From assembly GCA_900542195.1 (NCBI GenBank), contig UQNA01000045.1, forward strand, positions 1-23,511: a stretch of DNA of 23,511 nt, given 5' to 3'. This DNA comes from an uncultured Sutterella sp. (GTDB lineage: Bacteria; Pseudomonadota; Gammaproteobacteria; Burkholderiales; Burkholderiaceae_F). The notes beneath the pieces are model-generated. The model was not told the DNA's origin and did not search any database. It saw only the letters and a program-made list of their open reading frames with translations. The stretch's first letter is position 1, and each line of letters starts with the position of its first letter. Shown piece after piece: positions 7,436-15,486 of this stretch. The translations under genes and the position numbers were made by a program.

Positions 7436-8073
7436 GAACCATTGCACTTTTAACTTGCTTTCTTCCTGTAGTTCTTTTAACAGGCTGCGGCTCGTTGACC
7501 GGCTTCTCCAATGCCCAGACGGACTTTTCTTGCGGCGATTTAACCGGCAAGCCCTCCTGCAGAAATATTTCGGATGTGTATGCTCAAACACAAAAAGAAG
7601 CGGAAGAGGCGCAGAACCTTCAGACGCCGACAGCTTTCGTGACCCAAGCAGAGGAGCCGGAGTTTGTCCAGCCGTATTTTGAGCCGAACCGAGAACAAGC
7701 TGCTAAGAGCTCTGCTTCCGTACTTTCTGCTGAGGAAGCTGTGCTCAAGGCTGAACGGCAAGCTGCATCGGCCGTCAGCTCTATCGGTAATCCGAACTTT
7801 GCCGTAATTTCTCCTGCCTCGCCTTGGAGAAGCCCGGAAACCATTTTTAGAGTTTGGATGGCGCCTTTTACCGACACGGAAGGAGACCTTCATGACCAAC
7901 GTTATATGTACGTCAAAGTGCTGAACGCCGGCTGGTCAGTCCCGACAATTGATGAAATGGCTAAGCCGAGAAGCCCTTATCGACCGGTCTATCCGCTCTC
8001 TCAAGATAAAACACCGGAGCCTTCGGCTAAGAAACCTAACCCTTTAGACGTCCTTAAAGGAAGAACTTCATGA
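7432..8073 (+). CDS. traV: TraV-family outer-membrane lipoprotein of the core complex
   Basis: The outer-membrane lipoprotein that anchors the TraK/TraB ring (VirB7 role). It has 213 residues, longer than F TraV (about 171). The N-terminus shows a lipoprotein signal with lipobox LTGC (Cys19). It is followed by the TraV signature of paired cysteines, FSCGDLTGKPSCRNISDVY (about 33-51). The middle is Ala/Glu-rich, and the C-terminal part has SPWRSPETIFRVWMAPFTD and DLHDQRYMYVKV, expected in longer TraV proteins. It overlaps the dsbC-like gene upstream and traC downstream, both by ATGA. Confidence 0.9.
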   Translation: MRTIALLTCFLPVVLLTGCGSLTGFSNAQTDFSCGDLTGKPSCRNISDVYAQTQKEAEEAQNLQTPTAFVTQAEEPEFVQPYFEPNREQAAKSSASVLSAEEAVLKAERQAASAVSSIGNPNFAVISPASPWRSPETIFRVWMAPFTDTEGDLHDQRYMYVKVLNAGWSVPTIDEMAKPRSPYRPVYPLSQDKTPEPSAKKPNPLDVLKGRTS

Positions 8074-10790
8074 CCAAGCAAGTAAAAACTTCTCTTTTGA
8101 AGAACCTTAAAACAAAACTTTCTTCCAAGTTCGGAATGTCTTTTGTCTCTAATTTATCCATGAAAGATTCAGAAATGGAGCCGAGAACCGGCTCTCCTAT
8201 GCTTATCGACCGATTCTCCAACCTTCTTCCTTACGCTCATTTCAGCGAGGAAGATAACTTATGCGCCATTGCCGCTCCTAACTTCAATTCTTTTGAAGGC
8301 TTGGGCTACGTGATTGAAATCATTCCGCAAACCGGACGTACCCCAGTCATGGCTAAAAGTCTCAAACATCTCTTCGGCCAAGGCATTCCGGAAGGAACCG
8401 GCATTCAGTTCTGCTTGTTTGCTTCTCCGTACGTTAAGCCTTTGACGGATTTAATTCTTTCTTCAGCCGTCGAACCCTCATCTAAAGATGATCCTTTACG
8501 CGTTGAACAGCTTGAGCTCATGAAAGGTCTTTCTAAGGCCCGCGCTGACTTCCTATTAAAAGGCTCTTACCAAGATCCTAAACCGGGGATAACCGGCAGA
8601 CTCTGCAATTTCCGCTCATGGATGAGTGTAGTCATTCCGACCTCCGATCCTTTTAATCCTTCGGTTCGGGATAAAGTTAAAAAGATTCGGGAGGGACACA
8701 TGGCTCTTCTCCGCCAATGGCATCTAAGCCCTTGGTGCTGGAACGAGTCCGTCCTCATCAACACGCTTTCTCAACTGTTGAATCCTCATTTGTTTTTAGA
8801 AAACGATTGGAATCCTTCCGTTCACGATCCTGATCGTGAACCGAGAACCCAATGCGTCCGCGCCGACACCAGAATCAATATTGAACCGAACTTTATTGAT
8901 TTCCACTCTTTATATCGCCAAAAAAGAGTCGCTGCGGTTTCCATGAGCGTACGCAATTATCCGGAAGCCTTTTCTTTGGACAACGTCAATAAACTGACCG
9001 GTTCTCCTCAAGGGGATAAAGCTCCTTATCCCTGCCCGTATCTCATTACAACCTGTCTTTCCACCAAGAGCTACGAATCAGCCAAGGCACAGACTCAGCT
9101 TAAAAGCGCACGAGCCGAGCAAATTGCCTCCACGGAAATCGTCAAGTTCATGCCGGTTATGCGTAAAGAAGCCGAAGACTGGCGCCTAGCCGTTGAAGCA
9201 TTCGAAAACGGCGAAGGACTGCTTCATATGTCCAACCAAATCCTGCTGTTTCCGGAAAGCGGTAATCAGCACACTGCCGTAGAAACAGCACGCTCTATTT
9301 ACCAAACGGCCGGCTTAGATCTCGTGGTAGATGACTTTATGCAGCTTCAGGGCTTGCTCGCCTCTTTGCCGATGACCGGAGGCCCCCTTTTAGCAGCCGA
9401 TATCAAAGCTGCTCAGCGTTCAACCACTAAAACTACGGGCAACGCCGCTAATATGCTGCCGCTGATTGCCGATTGGAAAGGTTCTCCTCCCTTAGCCGGA
9501 AAACAGCTGCCGACACCGGTCATTAATCTTGTCAGCAGAAGAGGACAAATTCTATCCGTGAATCCTTTTGCTAATCCGAACGGAAACTACAACGGCGCGG
9601 TGATCGGGGCTTCCGGCTCCGGAAAAAGCGTACTCTTAAATGAAATTGCAACCGGCGTCTTAAGAACCGGCGGAAGAGTTTGGATTATTGACCACGGACG
9701 AAGCTTCCAGAAGCTTTGTTCCGTTCTGCAGGGCCAATACATTGAATTCTCCGATCTTCCTCGCGCTGACGGCAGCTTTGACTGTCTTAATCCCTTCTCC
9801 TTAATTGAGGATATCGACAAAGATTTAAGTTTCTTTTTGCCGGTCATCGCTCAGATGGTTTCTCCTTCTATGCCCTTGGATGACCTGCGTCTTTCGCACT
9901 TAGCCGTCCACTTTAAGAGTACTTGGGTTAAGGCCGTCAAAGAAGGAAGAATTCCGACGGTCACTGACCTAGCCGAGTCCTTAATCCATAACGGAAGAAT
10001 CGGCGGAACTAAACCTCATATTGATGATGAACATTGGGCAGCGCATTACCAATCCCTTACTCGAACAGAGCAAGAACATTTAAATGACCCGAGAATTTCC
10101 GACCTCGGTATTCAGTTAAGTCCTTTTTGCAAAGGAGGTGCTTACGAAACCTTCTTTAACGGCCAAGCAAATATCCGTTTTGACAACAAGTTTGTCGTCT
10201 TAGAGCTGGAGCAGCTTAAAAACAAGAAGTCTCTTCAGTCCGTCATCCTCATGCTGCTGATGTGTCTTATTGACCAAGAAATGAAGCAAGGCTCTCGTAA
10301 AGAAGCCAAGCTCGTCATTATTGATGAGGCCTGGGACTTAATGGGCGAAGGTCACTCCGGCAAGTTTATTGAGGAAGGCTACAGGCGTGCCAGAAAATAC
10401 AACGGCTCTTTCTTTACCGCTACACAGTCTCCCTCTGACTATTGGAAAAGCGAAACCGCACGTTCTGCCTTAGAAAACTCCGACTGTTTATTCATCCTTC
10501 GACAAAAACAGGACGCCTTAGAACAGCTTAAGCGTAAAGGTCATATTGCGATGGATGACCATCAGATTCAAATGCTCGAGTCTTTAACCACTGTCGCAGG
10601 CGCTTACTCGGAAGTTTTCATCAGAATCGGAGATCAACCGCCTTCCGTAAACCGCTTGCTTTTGGATCCCTACTCTCAGCTCATGACCAGTACTCATCCG
10701 AACGATATCGAAGCCGTTAATCATTACCTTCAGCAGGGCTTGTCCATGCATGAAGCGATTGAAGCGGTCCTCAGGGAGCGAAACAAATGA
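8070..10790 (+). CDS. traC: TraC-family conjugation ATPase (VirB4-like)
   Basis: A cytoplasmic, membrane-associated ATPase that drives pilus assembly. It has 906 residues, near F TraC (about 875). The N-terminal half (about 1-440) is the TraC/VirB4 N-domain. The P-loop GASGSGKS is at residues 513-520, Walker B LVIIDEAWDLM at about 748-758, and the RRARKYNGSFFTATQSPSDY stretch that follows is typical of VirB4-type motors. No frameshift or missing motif is seen. It is coupled by ATGA overlap to both traV and trbI. A perfect 10-bp inverted repeat with a 2-base centre lies inside the gene at 8820-8841. Confidence 0.95.
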   Translation: MTKQVKTSLLKNLKTKLSSKFGMSFVSNLSMKDSEMEPRTGSPMLIDRFSNLLPYAHFSEEDNLCAIAAPNFNSFEGLGYVIEIIPQTGRTPVMAKSLKHLFGQGIPEGTGIQFCLFASPYVKPLTDLILSSAVEPSSKDDPLRVEQLELMKGLSKARADFLLKGSYQDPKPGITGRLCNFRSWMSVVIPTSDPFNPSVRDKVKKIREGHMALLRQWHLSPWCWNESVLINTLSQLLNPHLFLENDWNPSVHDPDREPRTQCVRADTRINIEPNFIDFHSLYRQKRVAAVSMSVRNYPEAFSLDNVNKLTGSPQGDKAPYPCPYLITTCLSTKSYESAKAQTQLKSARAEQIASTEIVKFMPVMRKEAEDWRLAVEAFENGEGLLHMSNQILLFPESGNQHTAVETARSIYQTAGLDLVVDDFMQLQGLLASLPMTGGPLLAADIKAAQRSTTKTTGNAANMLPLIADWKGSPPLAGKQLPTPVINLVSRRGQILSVNPFANPNGNYNGAVIGASGSGKSVLLNEIATGVLRTGGRVWIIDHGRSFQKLCSVLQGQYIEFSDLPRADGSFDCLNPFSLIEDIDKDLSFFLPVIAQMVSPSMPLDDLRLSHLAVHFKSTWVKAVKEGRIPTVTDLAESLIHNGRIGGTKPHIDDEHWAAHYQSLTRTEQEHLNDPRISDLGIQLSPFCKGGAYETFFNGQANIRFDNKFVVLELEQLKNKKSLQSVILMLLMCLIDQEMKQGSRKEAKLVIIDEAWDLMGEGHSGKFIEEGYRRARKYNGSFFTATQSPSDYWKSETARSALENSDCLFILRQKQDALEQLKRKGHIAMDDHQIQMLESLTTVAGAYSEVFIRIGDQPPSVNRLLLDPYSQLMTSTHPNDIEAVNHYLQQGLSMHEAIEAVLRERNK
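8820..8841. repeat. Perfect hyphenated palindrome inside traC
   Basis: GTTCACGATC (8820-8829) and GATCGTGAAC (8832-8841) are exact inverted copies separated by CT. The site encodes part of VHDPDREP, so it may be incidental to coding. It could also be a protein-binding site. No function is assigned. Confidence 0.5.
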
Positions 10791-11278
10791 CAAATCCTTC
10801 CTCTAACAACATGAAGACCGAAAGCACTCGGCATCAGTCTGCCGTAAAGTCACTTTCTCTGCTTTTTAAGGTCTTGGCCGTCACTGTCGTGGTTCTCGCA
10901 GCGCTTACAGCCGCTGTCTTCTTCATGCTGTACAAGCAAACTCTCGAGACCCCTGCCTTTGCGGTCCTGAACCTCAACAAGGTAGTGCAAGTTAACGAAA
11001 CCATTCTGGCTTCTAAAGGATTAAAGCCTGAAGAGTTGGCCGTTGAAGCCAAAATCTTTGCTCGGCGCATGAAAACCGAATTAGAAAACCTTCAAAAAGA
11101 ATGCAATTGCACTTTATTGGTTTCTTCTGCGGTGATTTCGCCAACAAAACTCCCGGATTACACCGACCCCTTGCTGCAAAAGCTCGGCTTTACACCGGAG
11201 AAAATCGCTAAAGCAGAAATCCTTGTAGCCGAGCGCATGAAAGCCCTTCAATCTGATTTTTCTAAGGCTTTCAAATGA
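10787..11278 (+). CDS. trbI: TrbI-family F-type conjugation membrane protein
   Basis: An inner-membrane protein linked in F to pilus extension and retraction. It has 163 residues (F TrbI about 128). A hydrophilic head is followed by one membrane segment at about residues 27-49. The periplasmic part opens with PAFAVLNLNKVVQVNETIL and contains a helical segment, a CNC pair and ISPTKLPDYTDPLLQKLGF. These features and its position after traC match F-type TrbI. It overlaps traC (ATGA at 10787) and the S26 peptidase gene (ATGA at 11275). Confidence 0.8.
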   Translation: MTNPSSNNMKTESTRHQSAVKSLSLLFKVLAVTVVVLAALTAAVFFMLYKQTLETPAFAVLNLNKVVQVNETILASKGLKPEELAVEAKIFARRMKTELENLQKECNCTLLVSSAVISPTKLPDYTDPLLQKLGFTPEKIAKAEILVAERMKALQSDFSKAFK

Positions 11279-11787
11279 ATTTAGCTCATAACGCCGTGAA
11301 ATTCTTTTTAGGCATTTCACGCCATTACTCTCGCTACGGATGGATTTGGATGCTCGCTTTATTGATTGTGGTCATTCTTACCCATCACTGGAAATTGGCT
11401 TACAACTACACCAACTCTTTGCCTCAGACGTTGTTTGCGATTCAGCTGGGACAAAAGGATGTTGAGCGGGGCGACTATGTAGCTTTCTATCCTCCCAAAA
11501 GCGCAACCGCCGGCAATGAAATGCCCTTTGTTAAGAAAGTAGTTTGTTTGCCCGGAGAAAGAATCCGCACCTACGGCCAGCAAATCTTTTGTGAAGACAA
11601 GCCGGTTGCGCTAGCGAAGAAAATATCTCTCAAAGGAGAGCCTTTGCAGAAGATTCAAGACCAAGTCCTCGCCGAAGACGATTACTTTGTCTTGGGAACT
11701 CATCCGGATTCTTTTGATTCTCGTTATTCGAATTTCGGGCCGATTAACCGCTGTCGTTTTATCGGTAAGGCCTATCCTATTTTTTAA
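11275..11787 (+). CDS. trhF: S26-family signal peptidase-like protein (TrhF / RP4 TraF type)
   Basis: A membrane-bound serine protease expected to process the pilin or another transfer protein. The 170-residue protein has an N-terminal membrane segment (about 22-36). The nucleophile region is NYTNSLPQTLF with the likely catalytic Ser48, and the Lys region is MPFVKKVVCLPGERI with likely catalytic Lys87. The closing box FVLGTHPDSFDSRYSNFGPI is typical of S26 peptidases of conjugation systems. F itself lacks such a gene between trbI and traW, while H plasmids (trhF) and SXT/R391 carry one between traC and traW. In RP4 and H plasmids these enzymes take part in pilin maturation, including cyclisation. 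An 8-bp inverted repeat (11295-11302 with 11314-11321) lies just after the start codon. Confidence 0.88.
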   Translation: MNLAHNAVKFFLGISRHYSRYGWIWMLALLIVVILTHHWKLAYNYTNSLPQTLFAIQLGQKDVERGDYVAFYPPKSATAGNEMPFVKKVVCLPGERIRTYGQQIFCEDKPVALAKKISLKGEPLQKIQDQVLAEDDYFVLGTHPDSFDSRYSNFGPINRCRFIGKAYPIF

Positions 11788-11799
11788 CAACTCCCTTCC

Positions 11800-12549
11800 A
11801 TGAAAACCTCTCATCTGCTTTTAGCTTGCTGTCTTTTGGCTTCAGTAGGAGCTTTAGCCGGCTTTACCCACGCCGGATTAGAAATCCGCGGCCTCGGCAT
11901 TTCTGCACCCCCTGCAGAATCCGTAGGCTATTCAATGGGTAAAGACCTTAAGGCAGCTGCCGCAAAAGAAAATCTTGCTGCAAGAGAAAAACCTCAGGCC
12001 CTTGGCCCGACTTATCCGATTGCTGAACCTGATTTGTTAGAGCTTTTTATGGAACGAATCAGCGAACTTAAATCCTCCGGTCAATATCAAAAACGTTTTG
12101 ACCAAGAAAAACAAAAAATCGCTGAACTCATGCGTAATCCTCCGGCTGTTGTTGGTCTTGCTAAGGCACAAGAAATCAGAATCTGGCCGTTAGAAGCATC
12201 TATCCCCGAAACCTTACCCGAAAGTCTTCTTCGTCAGGCTGCCTCCGTCGAACTGCCGAGAATTTCTCGGGAGTTGATTTTTATTGACGGAACCGACGAA
12301 GAAGAATTAGATGCAGCTAAAGCCATCGCCGCACAAAGACCTGATTCCAGAGTCGTTCTCGTCAACGGCAGTATCACTGAAACAAGCCGCACCCTGAATA
12401 GAAGAATCTTCTTTGACCAAGGCGGCTCGTTAACACGTCTTTTCGGCATCCATGCCACGCCGGCGATCCTCTTTAACGGCTCAGACGGTCCGAGCGGAAT
12501 GGAGTTCCCTCCCCAAGATGTCCAATCCGTCCTGTCTAACCTCCACTAA
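11800..12549 (+). CDS. traW: TraW-family periplasmic pilus assembly protein
   Basis: A periplasmic protein needed for pilus assembly, which in F acts with TrbC and TraU. It has 249 residues (F TraW about 210). The signal peptide probably ends near GFTHA (residue 25). The family signature LGPTYPIAEPDLLELFMERI lies at about 68-87. The C-terminal part, with LIFIDGTDEEELDAA and FGIHATPAILF, looks like a degenerate thioredoxin fold without a CXXC. Such folds are seen in TraW/TrbC-type proteins. It starts 12 bases after the S26 peptidase gene. Confidence 0.88.
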   Translation: MKTSHLLLACCLLASVGALAGFTHAGLEIRGLGISAPPAESVGYSMGKDLKAAAAKENLAAREKPQALGPTYPIAEPDLLELFMERISELKSSGQYQKRFDQEKQKIAELMRNPPAVVGLAKAQEIRIWPLEASIPETLPESLLRQAASVELPRISRELIFIDGTDEEELDAAKAIAAQRPDSRVVLVNGSITETSRTLNRRIFFDQGGSLTRLFGIHATPAILFNGSDGPSGMEFPPQDVQSVLSNLH

Positions 12550-12557
12550 CTTTGCTT

Positions 12558-13574
12558 ATGAAAACCTTCCTCTTCGTCCTTACGCTTTTTTGCGGCCTGC
12601 TGAGCACCTCTTCTGAGGCCGCTTGCCGCGGCAAAATCATTAATCCCGTGACTGATGTCTGCTGGAGCTGTATTTTTCCTATTAAGTTAGGAGGCATTAC
12701 TCTGGCTTCCGGCAAGAATCCGGATCCGGATACCGGGGCAAACACCTTTTGTGCCTGTACCTCCGGCGCCAACATCAAGGTCGGCATGAATATGTCCTTT
12801 TGGGAACCGTTAAGAACGGCAGAAATCGTTCGTCAACCTTACTGCTTCCCGTCACTCGGCGGATTGGATTTAGATGTCGGCATTCGTGCCCCAGCCCACG
12901 GCAGAACTCCTTCTAAAACCGCTGCTTCCGGACGCACCTCCTTTTACCAAGTGCATTGGTATTTCACGCCTTGGCTCTTTGTTCTGGAAGTCTTGCTCGA
13001 TACCGATTGTTTAGAACAATCCGCTTGGGATTTAGCTTACATGACCGAACTCGATCCCCTTTGGGATGACTCAGTAACCACCTTCTTTTTAAATCCGGAT
13101 GTCAGTTTATTTGCAAACCTGCCTGCTCAAGCCGCTTGTGCGGCCGACTGCGTAGCCAGCACCACCGGCTTGCCTGTTTCTGAACTTTATTGGTGCGGAG
13201 GATGCAGTGGAAATATTTTCCCATTAACCGGATGGGTTGCCTCTCATGTTCATTTGCCGCAGGCATCTTCCTTGCTGGTCTCTCGTTTTCTGATGAAGCT
13301 TCACCGTCAGGGTCTTCAATGGGCTGCTTACGGCAAGAAAGGACAATGCGGTCCTTATCTTGAACCCATCATGGATAAATCCGTCTACCGCACCCAAATG
13401 GTGTATCCGGCCCGGACCACCGACAAAGTTGACGGCCGCTGCTGTTTTCCGATTGGTGCATCAACCGCTCTTTGGTCTTCGGGTAAAACTTGGGCCTCCG
13501 GTGGCGAAGATGCCGCCTATCTTATTTACCGTAAACGCGACTGTTGCCAAGGATCCGGCATTACCGGAATTTAA
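12558..13574 (+). CDS. traU: TraU-family periplasmic transfer protein
   Basis: A cysteine-rich periplasmic protein important for DNA transfer and pilus function in F. ATG at 12558 gives 338 residues, near F TraU (about 330); a TTG two codons upstream is a weaker option. The signal peptide ends near SSEA (residue 20). Conserved-looking elements include CRGKIINPVTDVCWSCIFP (about 23-41), YCFPSLGG, WHWYFTPW-type aromatic text (VHWYFTPWLFVLE), AQAACAADC and WCGGCSGNIFPLTGW. The C-terminal part carries further cysteines (CCFPIG, DCCQG). No truncation is seen. Confidence 0.93.
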   Translation: MKTFLFVLTLFCGLLSTSSEAACRGKIINPVTDVCWSCIFPIKLGGITLASGKNPDPDTGANTFCACTSGANIKVGMNMSFWEPLRTAEIVRQPYCFPSLGGLDLDVGIRAPAHGRTPSKTAASGRTSFYQVHWYFTPWLFVLEVLLDTDCLEQSAWDLAYMTELDPLWDDSVTTFFLNPDVSLFANLPAQAACAADCVASTTGLPVSELYWCGGCSGNIFPLTGWVASHVHLPQASSLLVSRFLMKLHRQGLQWAAYGKKGQCGPYLEPIMDKSVYRTQMVYPARTTDKVDGRCCFPIGASTALWSSGKTWASGGEDAAYLIYRKRDCCQGSGITGI

Positions 13575-13577
13575 ACA

Positions 13578-14204
13578 ATGATTAAACGTTCTCTCCTAAT
13601 ACTGGCTCTTGCGCTTTCCTTTAGCCTTTCTCACACTGCCTCTGCAAATGTCTCGGCCGCTGACTCTACCGCCGAGCAGTCCTTGCCGTTAACCATTGAC
13701 GATATCCTCGGCAATGCTCAGGCCATCCAAACTGAAATGCTCAATCAAAACCGCATGGAGACCCTGCTTTTGGTGTCCCTGTCCATGCCCGAAGCTTCTC
13801 TTCAAAGGTTAGCCGTTGACGCAAAAGATGCCGGCGTTCCTTTGGTTTTCAGAGGTGTCCCCGTTGATCCGAAAGCCCCGGCAAATAAGCCCCTTTTAAA
13901 CCCTCAAACTCTCCAAGCTTTTAACTTCTTAGTGGAGCTGGGAGCTTCCGTGGAACTCAATCCGGAAATCTTTAAAGAATTCGGCGTCACCGAGGGTCCC
14001 ATGCTGATAATTCGAAAGCATCAACAAAAACCTCTCGAATCTTCCGGCTCTTGCGCAACTCAAAATCTGGACGCATCACAAAACGCAGCTCTGGTCTTAG
14101 GAGATGTGACCTTGGGATACATGCTAGATACGCTCACGGAAAGACAAGATGAAATCGGCAAAGAAGCGCAACGTCTTCGCCAAAAACTCGGAGAGCGTCC
14201 CTAA
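13578..14204 (+). CDS. trbC: TrbC-family (F-type) periplasmic pilus assembly protein
   Basis: A periplasmic partner of TraW in F-type pilus assembly. It has 208 residues, close to F TrbC (about 212). The signal peptide ends near TASA (about residue 23). The family hallmark LLLVSLSMPEASLQRLA (about 63-79) is clear. It is followed by a thioredoxin-like segment GVPLVFRGVPVDP and a cis-Pro-like EGPMLIIR, without an active CXXC. It starts 3 bases after traU and ends 1 base before the next gene. Confidence 0.9.
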   Translation: MIKRSLLILALALSFSLSHTASANVSAADSTAEQSLPLTIDDILGNAQAIQTEMLNQNRMETLLLVSLSMPEASLQRLAVDAKDAGVPLVFRGVPVDPKAPANKPLLNPQTLQAFNFLVELGASVELNPEIFKEFGVTEGPMLIIRKHQQKPLESSGSCATQNLDASQNAALVLGDVTLGYMLDTLTERQDEIGKEAQRLRQKLGERP

Positions 14205-14205
14205 C

Positions 14206-15486
14206 ATGAAAATTTTCTCCTTTGCCCTTTCCGCCGTGCTTCTTTCTGCATTGTCCGTGACCCTCCAGGGAACCGCATGTTCATCAGCCGCAGAATCCAC
14301 TGCCGGCTCGTCCCGTACCGTTTCTCCGTCTGTATCCGCTAACAGTAAAATGAACAAGGAAGATGCAATGAATGCAGCCAAAGACGCAGCTGCCGGCGTC
14401 TCCATCAAAAACCTCCTAACCGCCGGCTCTTCCACCCAAACCGTTCCCGGTTACGGCTCAGACGTCTCGGAACTTAAAAACTTGTTTAATAAAGGACAGG
14501 GAGATTTGCTCGGCCCGGGCCAAATCAAAGCTGACGGCTGTCTTGATAAGTCTTCTATGGATTGCCGTGCAGTCCAAGTTATCTATGACGCCAACTCTCG
14601 TCCTTCCTGGCCGGAATCTGACTTTGATCAAATCTTAGGAGACCGCGACCATGTTATTGCAGGAGCGCAAAAACCGCATCCGGACATAAGCAACTCAAAT
14701 GAAATAACTTGCGAGACGATCACCACAAGCACGCCTCCCCAATACGAATACACCGCTTGCGAAGAAACAACCGGAGCAGTCACCGAACAATGCTTCTCCG
14801 GTTGGGCAGAGCAATTGGAAATCACTTCTTTATTCAAGTGTATTAATCGAACGGGTAATGTTAAAAACATTACCTGCACCAACCCCTACGTTTCTTCCGT
14901 CCAAAACTACACCTGCTTGGAAGCCCCGAGACAATCTTGCCAGGTCGGCATCAATGTCGATGTTGAGTCTGAATATGTTTACCAATGCTCTAAGCAGCTC
15001 GTCCAAGCAAAAACTTACCGCTGCAATAAAGTCCTTTCCGTTGTTGCTACCCCAGGGTGCGAAATCGGCAAAATGCAGCAGGCCCAAGCCGAAGACCATT
15101 CAGGCTTAGGGACAGATGAATGCAACGGCGGCGATATCGTCAGTCTTAAATATGCTTGTTCTAAAGACGAAATCCCCACCATACGTATCGAAACTAATGT
15201 GAAGAACTCAGCTAACTTCGGCTTTGAAGTTAAAGCATTGGACTTTGATGAAGAAAGAGAGTTCTCTAACTGCAAAGGCCGTTGGACCGGTAAAACGCGC
15301 TGTGTCGGCAACTCCTGCACTACCGAAGTCAAAATGGATGTCTACTATAAAAAGAAAAATCAGTTCGTCCGCTCCGGCAGTCTCTCTAAAGTTTTCGGTT
15401 ATCAGACTTATTCTCATGGAGCCGAAATTGATCAATGGACCATGTCCTGCGTCTTGGAAGACGGCTCAACTGTGGAGTACCAATGA
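14206..15486 (+). CDS. traN: Cysteine-rich secreted protein, probable N-terminal part of a divided TraN
   Basis: A 426-residue exported protein starting at ATG 14206. A longer in-frame reading from 14149 would lie inside trbC and lacks a leading signal peptide. The signal peptide runs to about GTA (residue 24). A Ser/Thr/Ala-rich stretch follows, then a segment (about 87-150: GQGDLLGPGQIKADGCLD, then RPSWPESDFDQILGDRDH) of the type found near the start of large TraN proteins. Next is a zone of spaced cysteines (about 160-300) of the form C-x8-12-C, then a beta-rich end. It lacks the TraN C-terminal domain, which is in the next gene. The two overlap by ATGA at 15483. No frameshift joins them. 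It may be an independent co-adhesin instead. Confidence 0.65.
   Translation: MKIFSFALSAVLLSALSVTLQGTACSSAAESTAGSSRTVSPSVSANSKMNKEDAMNAAKDAAAGVSIKNLLTAGSSTQTVPGYGSDVSELKNLFNKGQGDLLGPGQIKADGCLDKSSMDCRAVQVIYDANSRPSWPESDFDQILGDRDHVIAGAQKPHPDISNSNEITCETITTSTPPQYEYTACEETTGAVTEQCFSGWAEQLEITSLFKCINRTGNVKNITCTNPYVSSVQNYTCLEAPRQSCQVGINVDVESEYVYQCSKQLVQAKTYRCNKVLSVVATPGCEIGKMQQAQAEDHSGLGTDECNGGDIVSLKYACSKDEIPTIRIETNVKNSANFGFEVKALDFDEEREFSNCKGRWTGKTRCVGNSCTTEVKMDVYYKKKNQFVRSGSLSKVFGYQTYSHGAEIDQWTMSCVLEDGSTVEYQ

Noticed and set aside
14149..14205. Upstream start for the first TraN-like gene
   Set aside because: It would lie inside trbC and put 19 charged residues before a clear signal peptide. ATG 14206 is right after the trbC stop.
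15435..15482. Upstream start for the second TraN gene
   Set aside because: It would place 16 residues before a good signal peptide. The ATGA overlap at 15483 matches the style of the operon.
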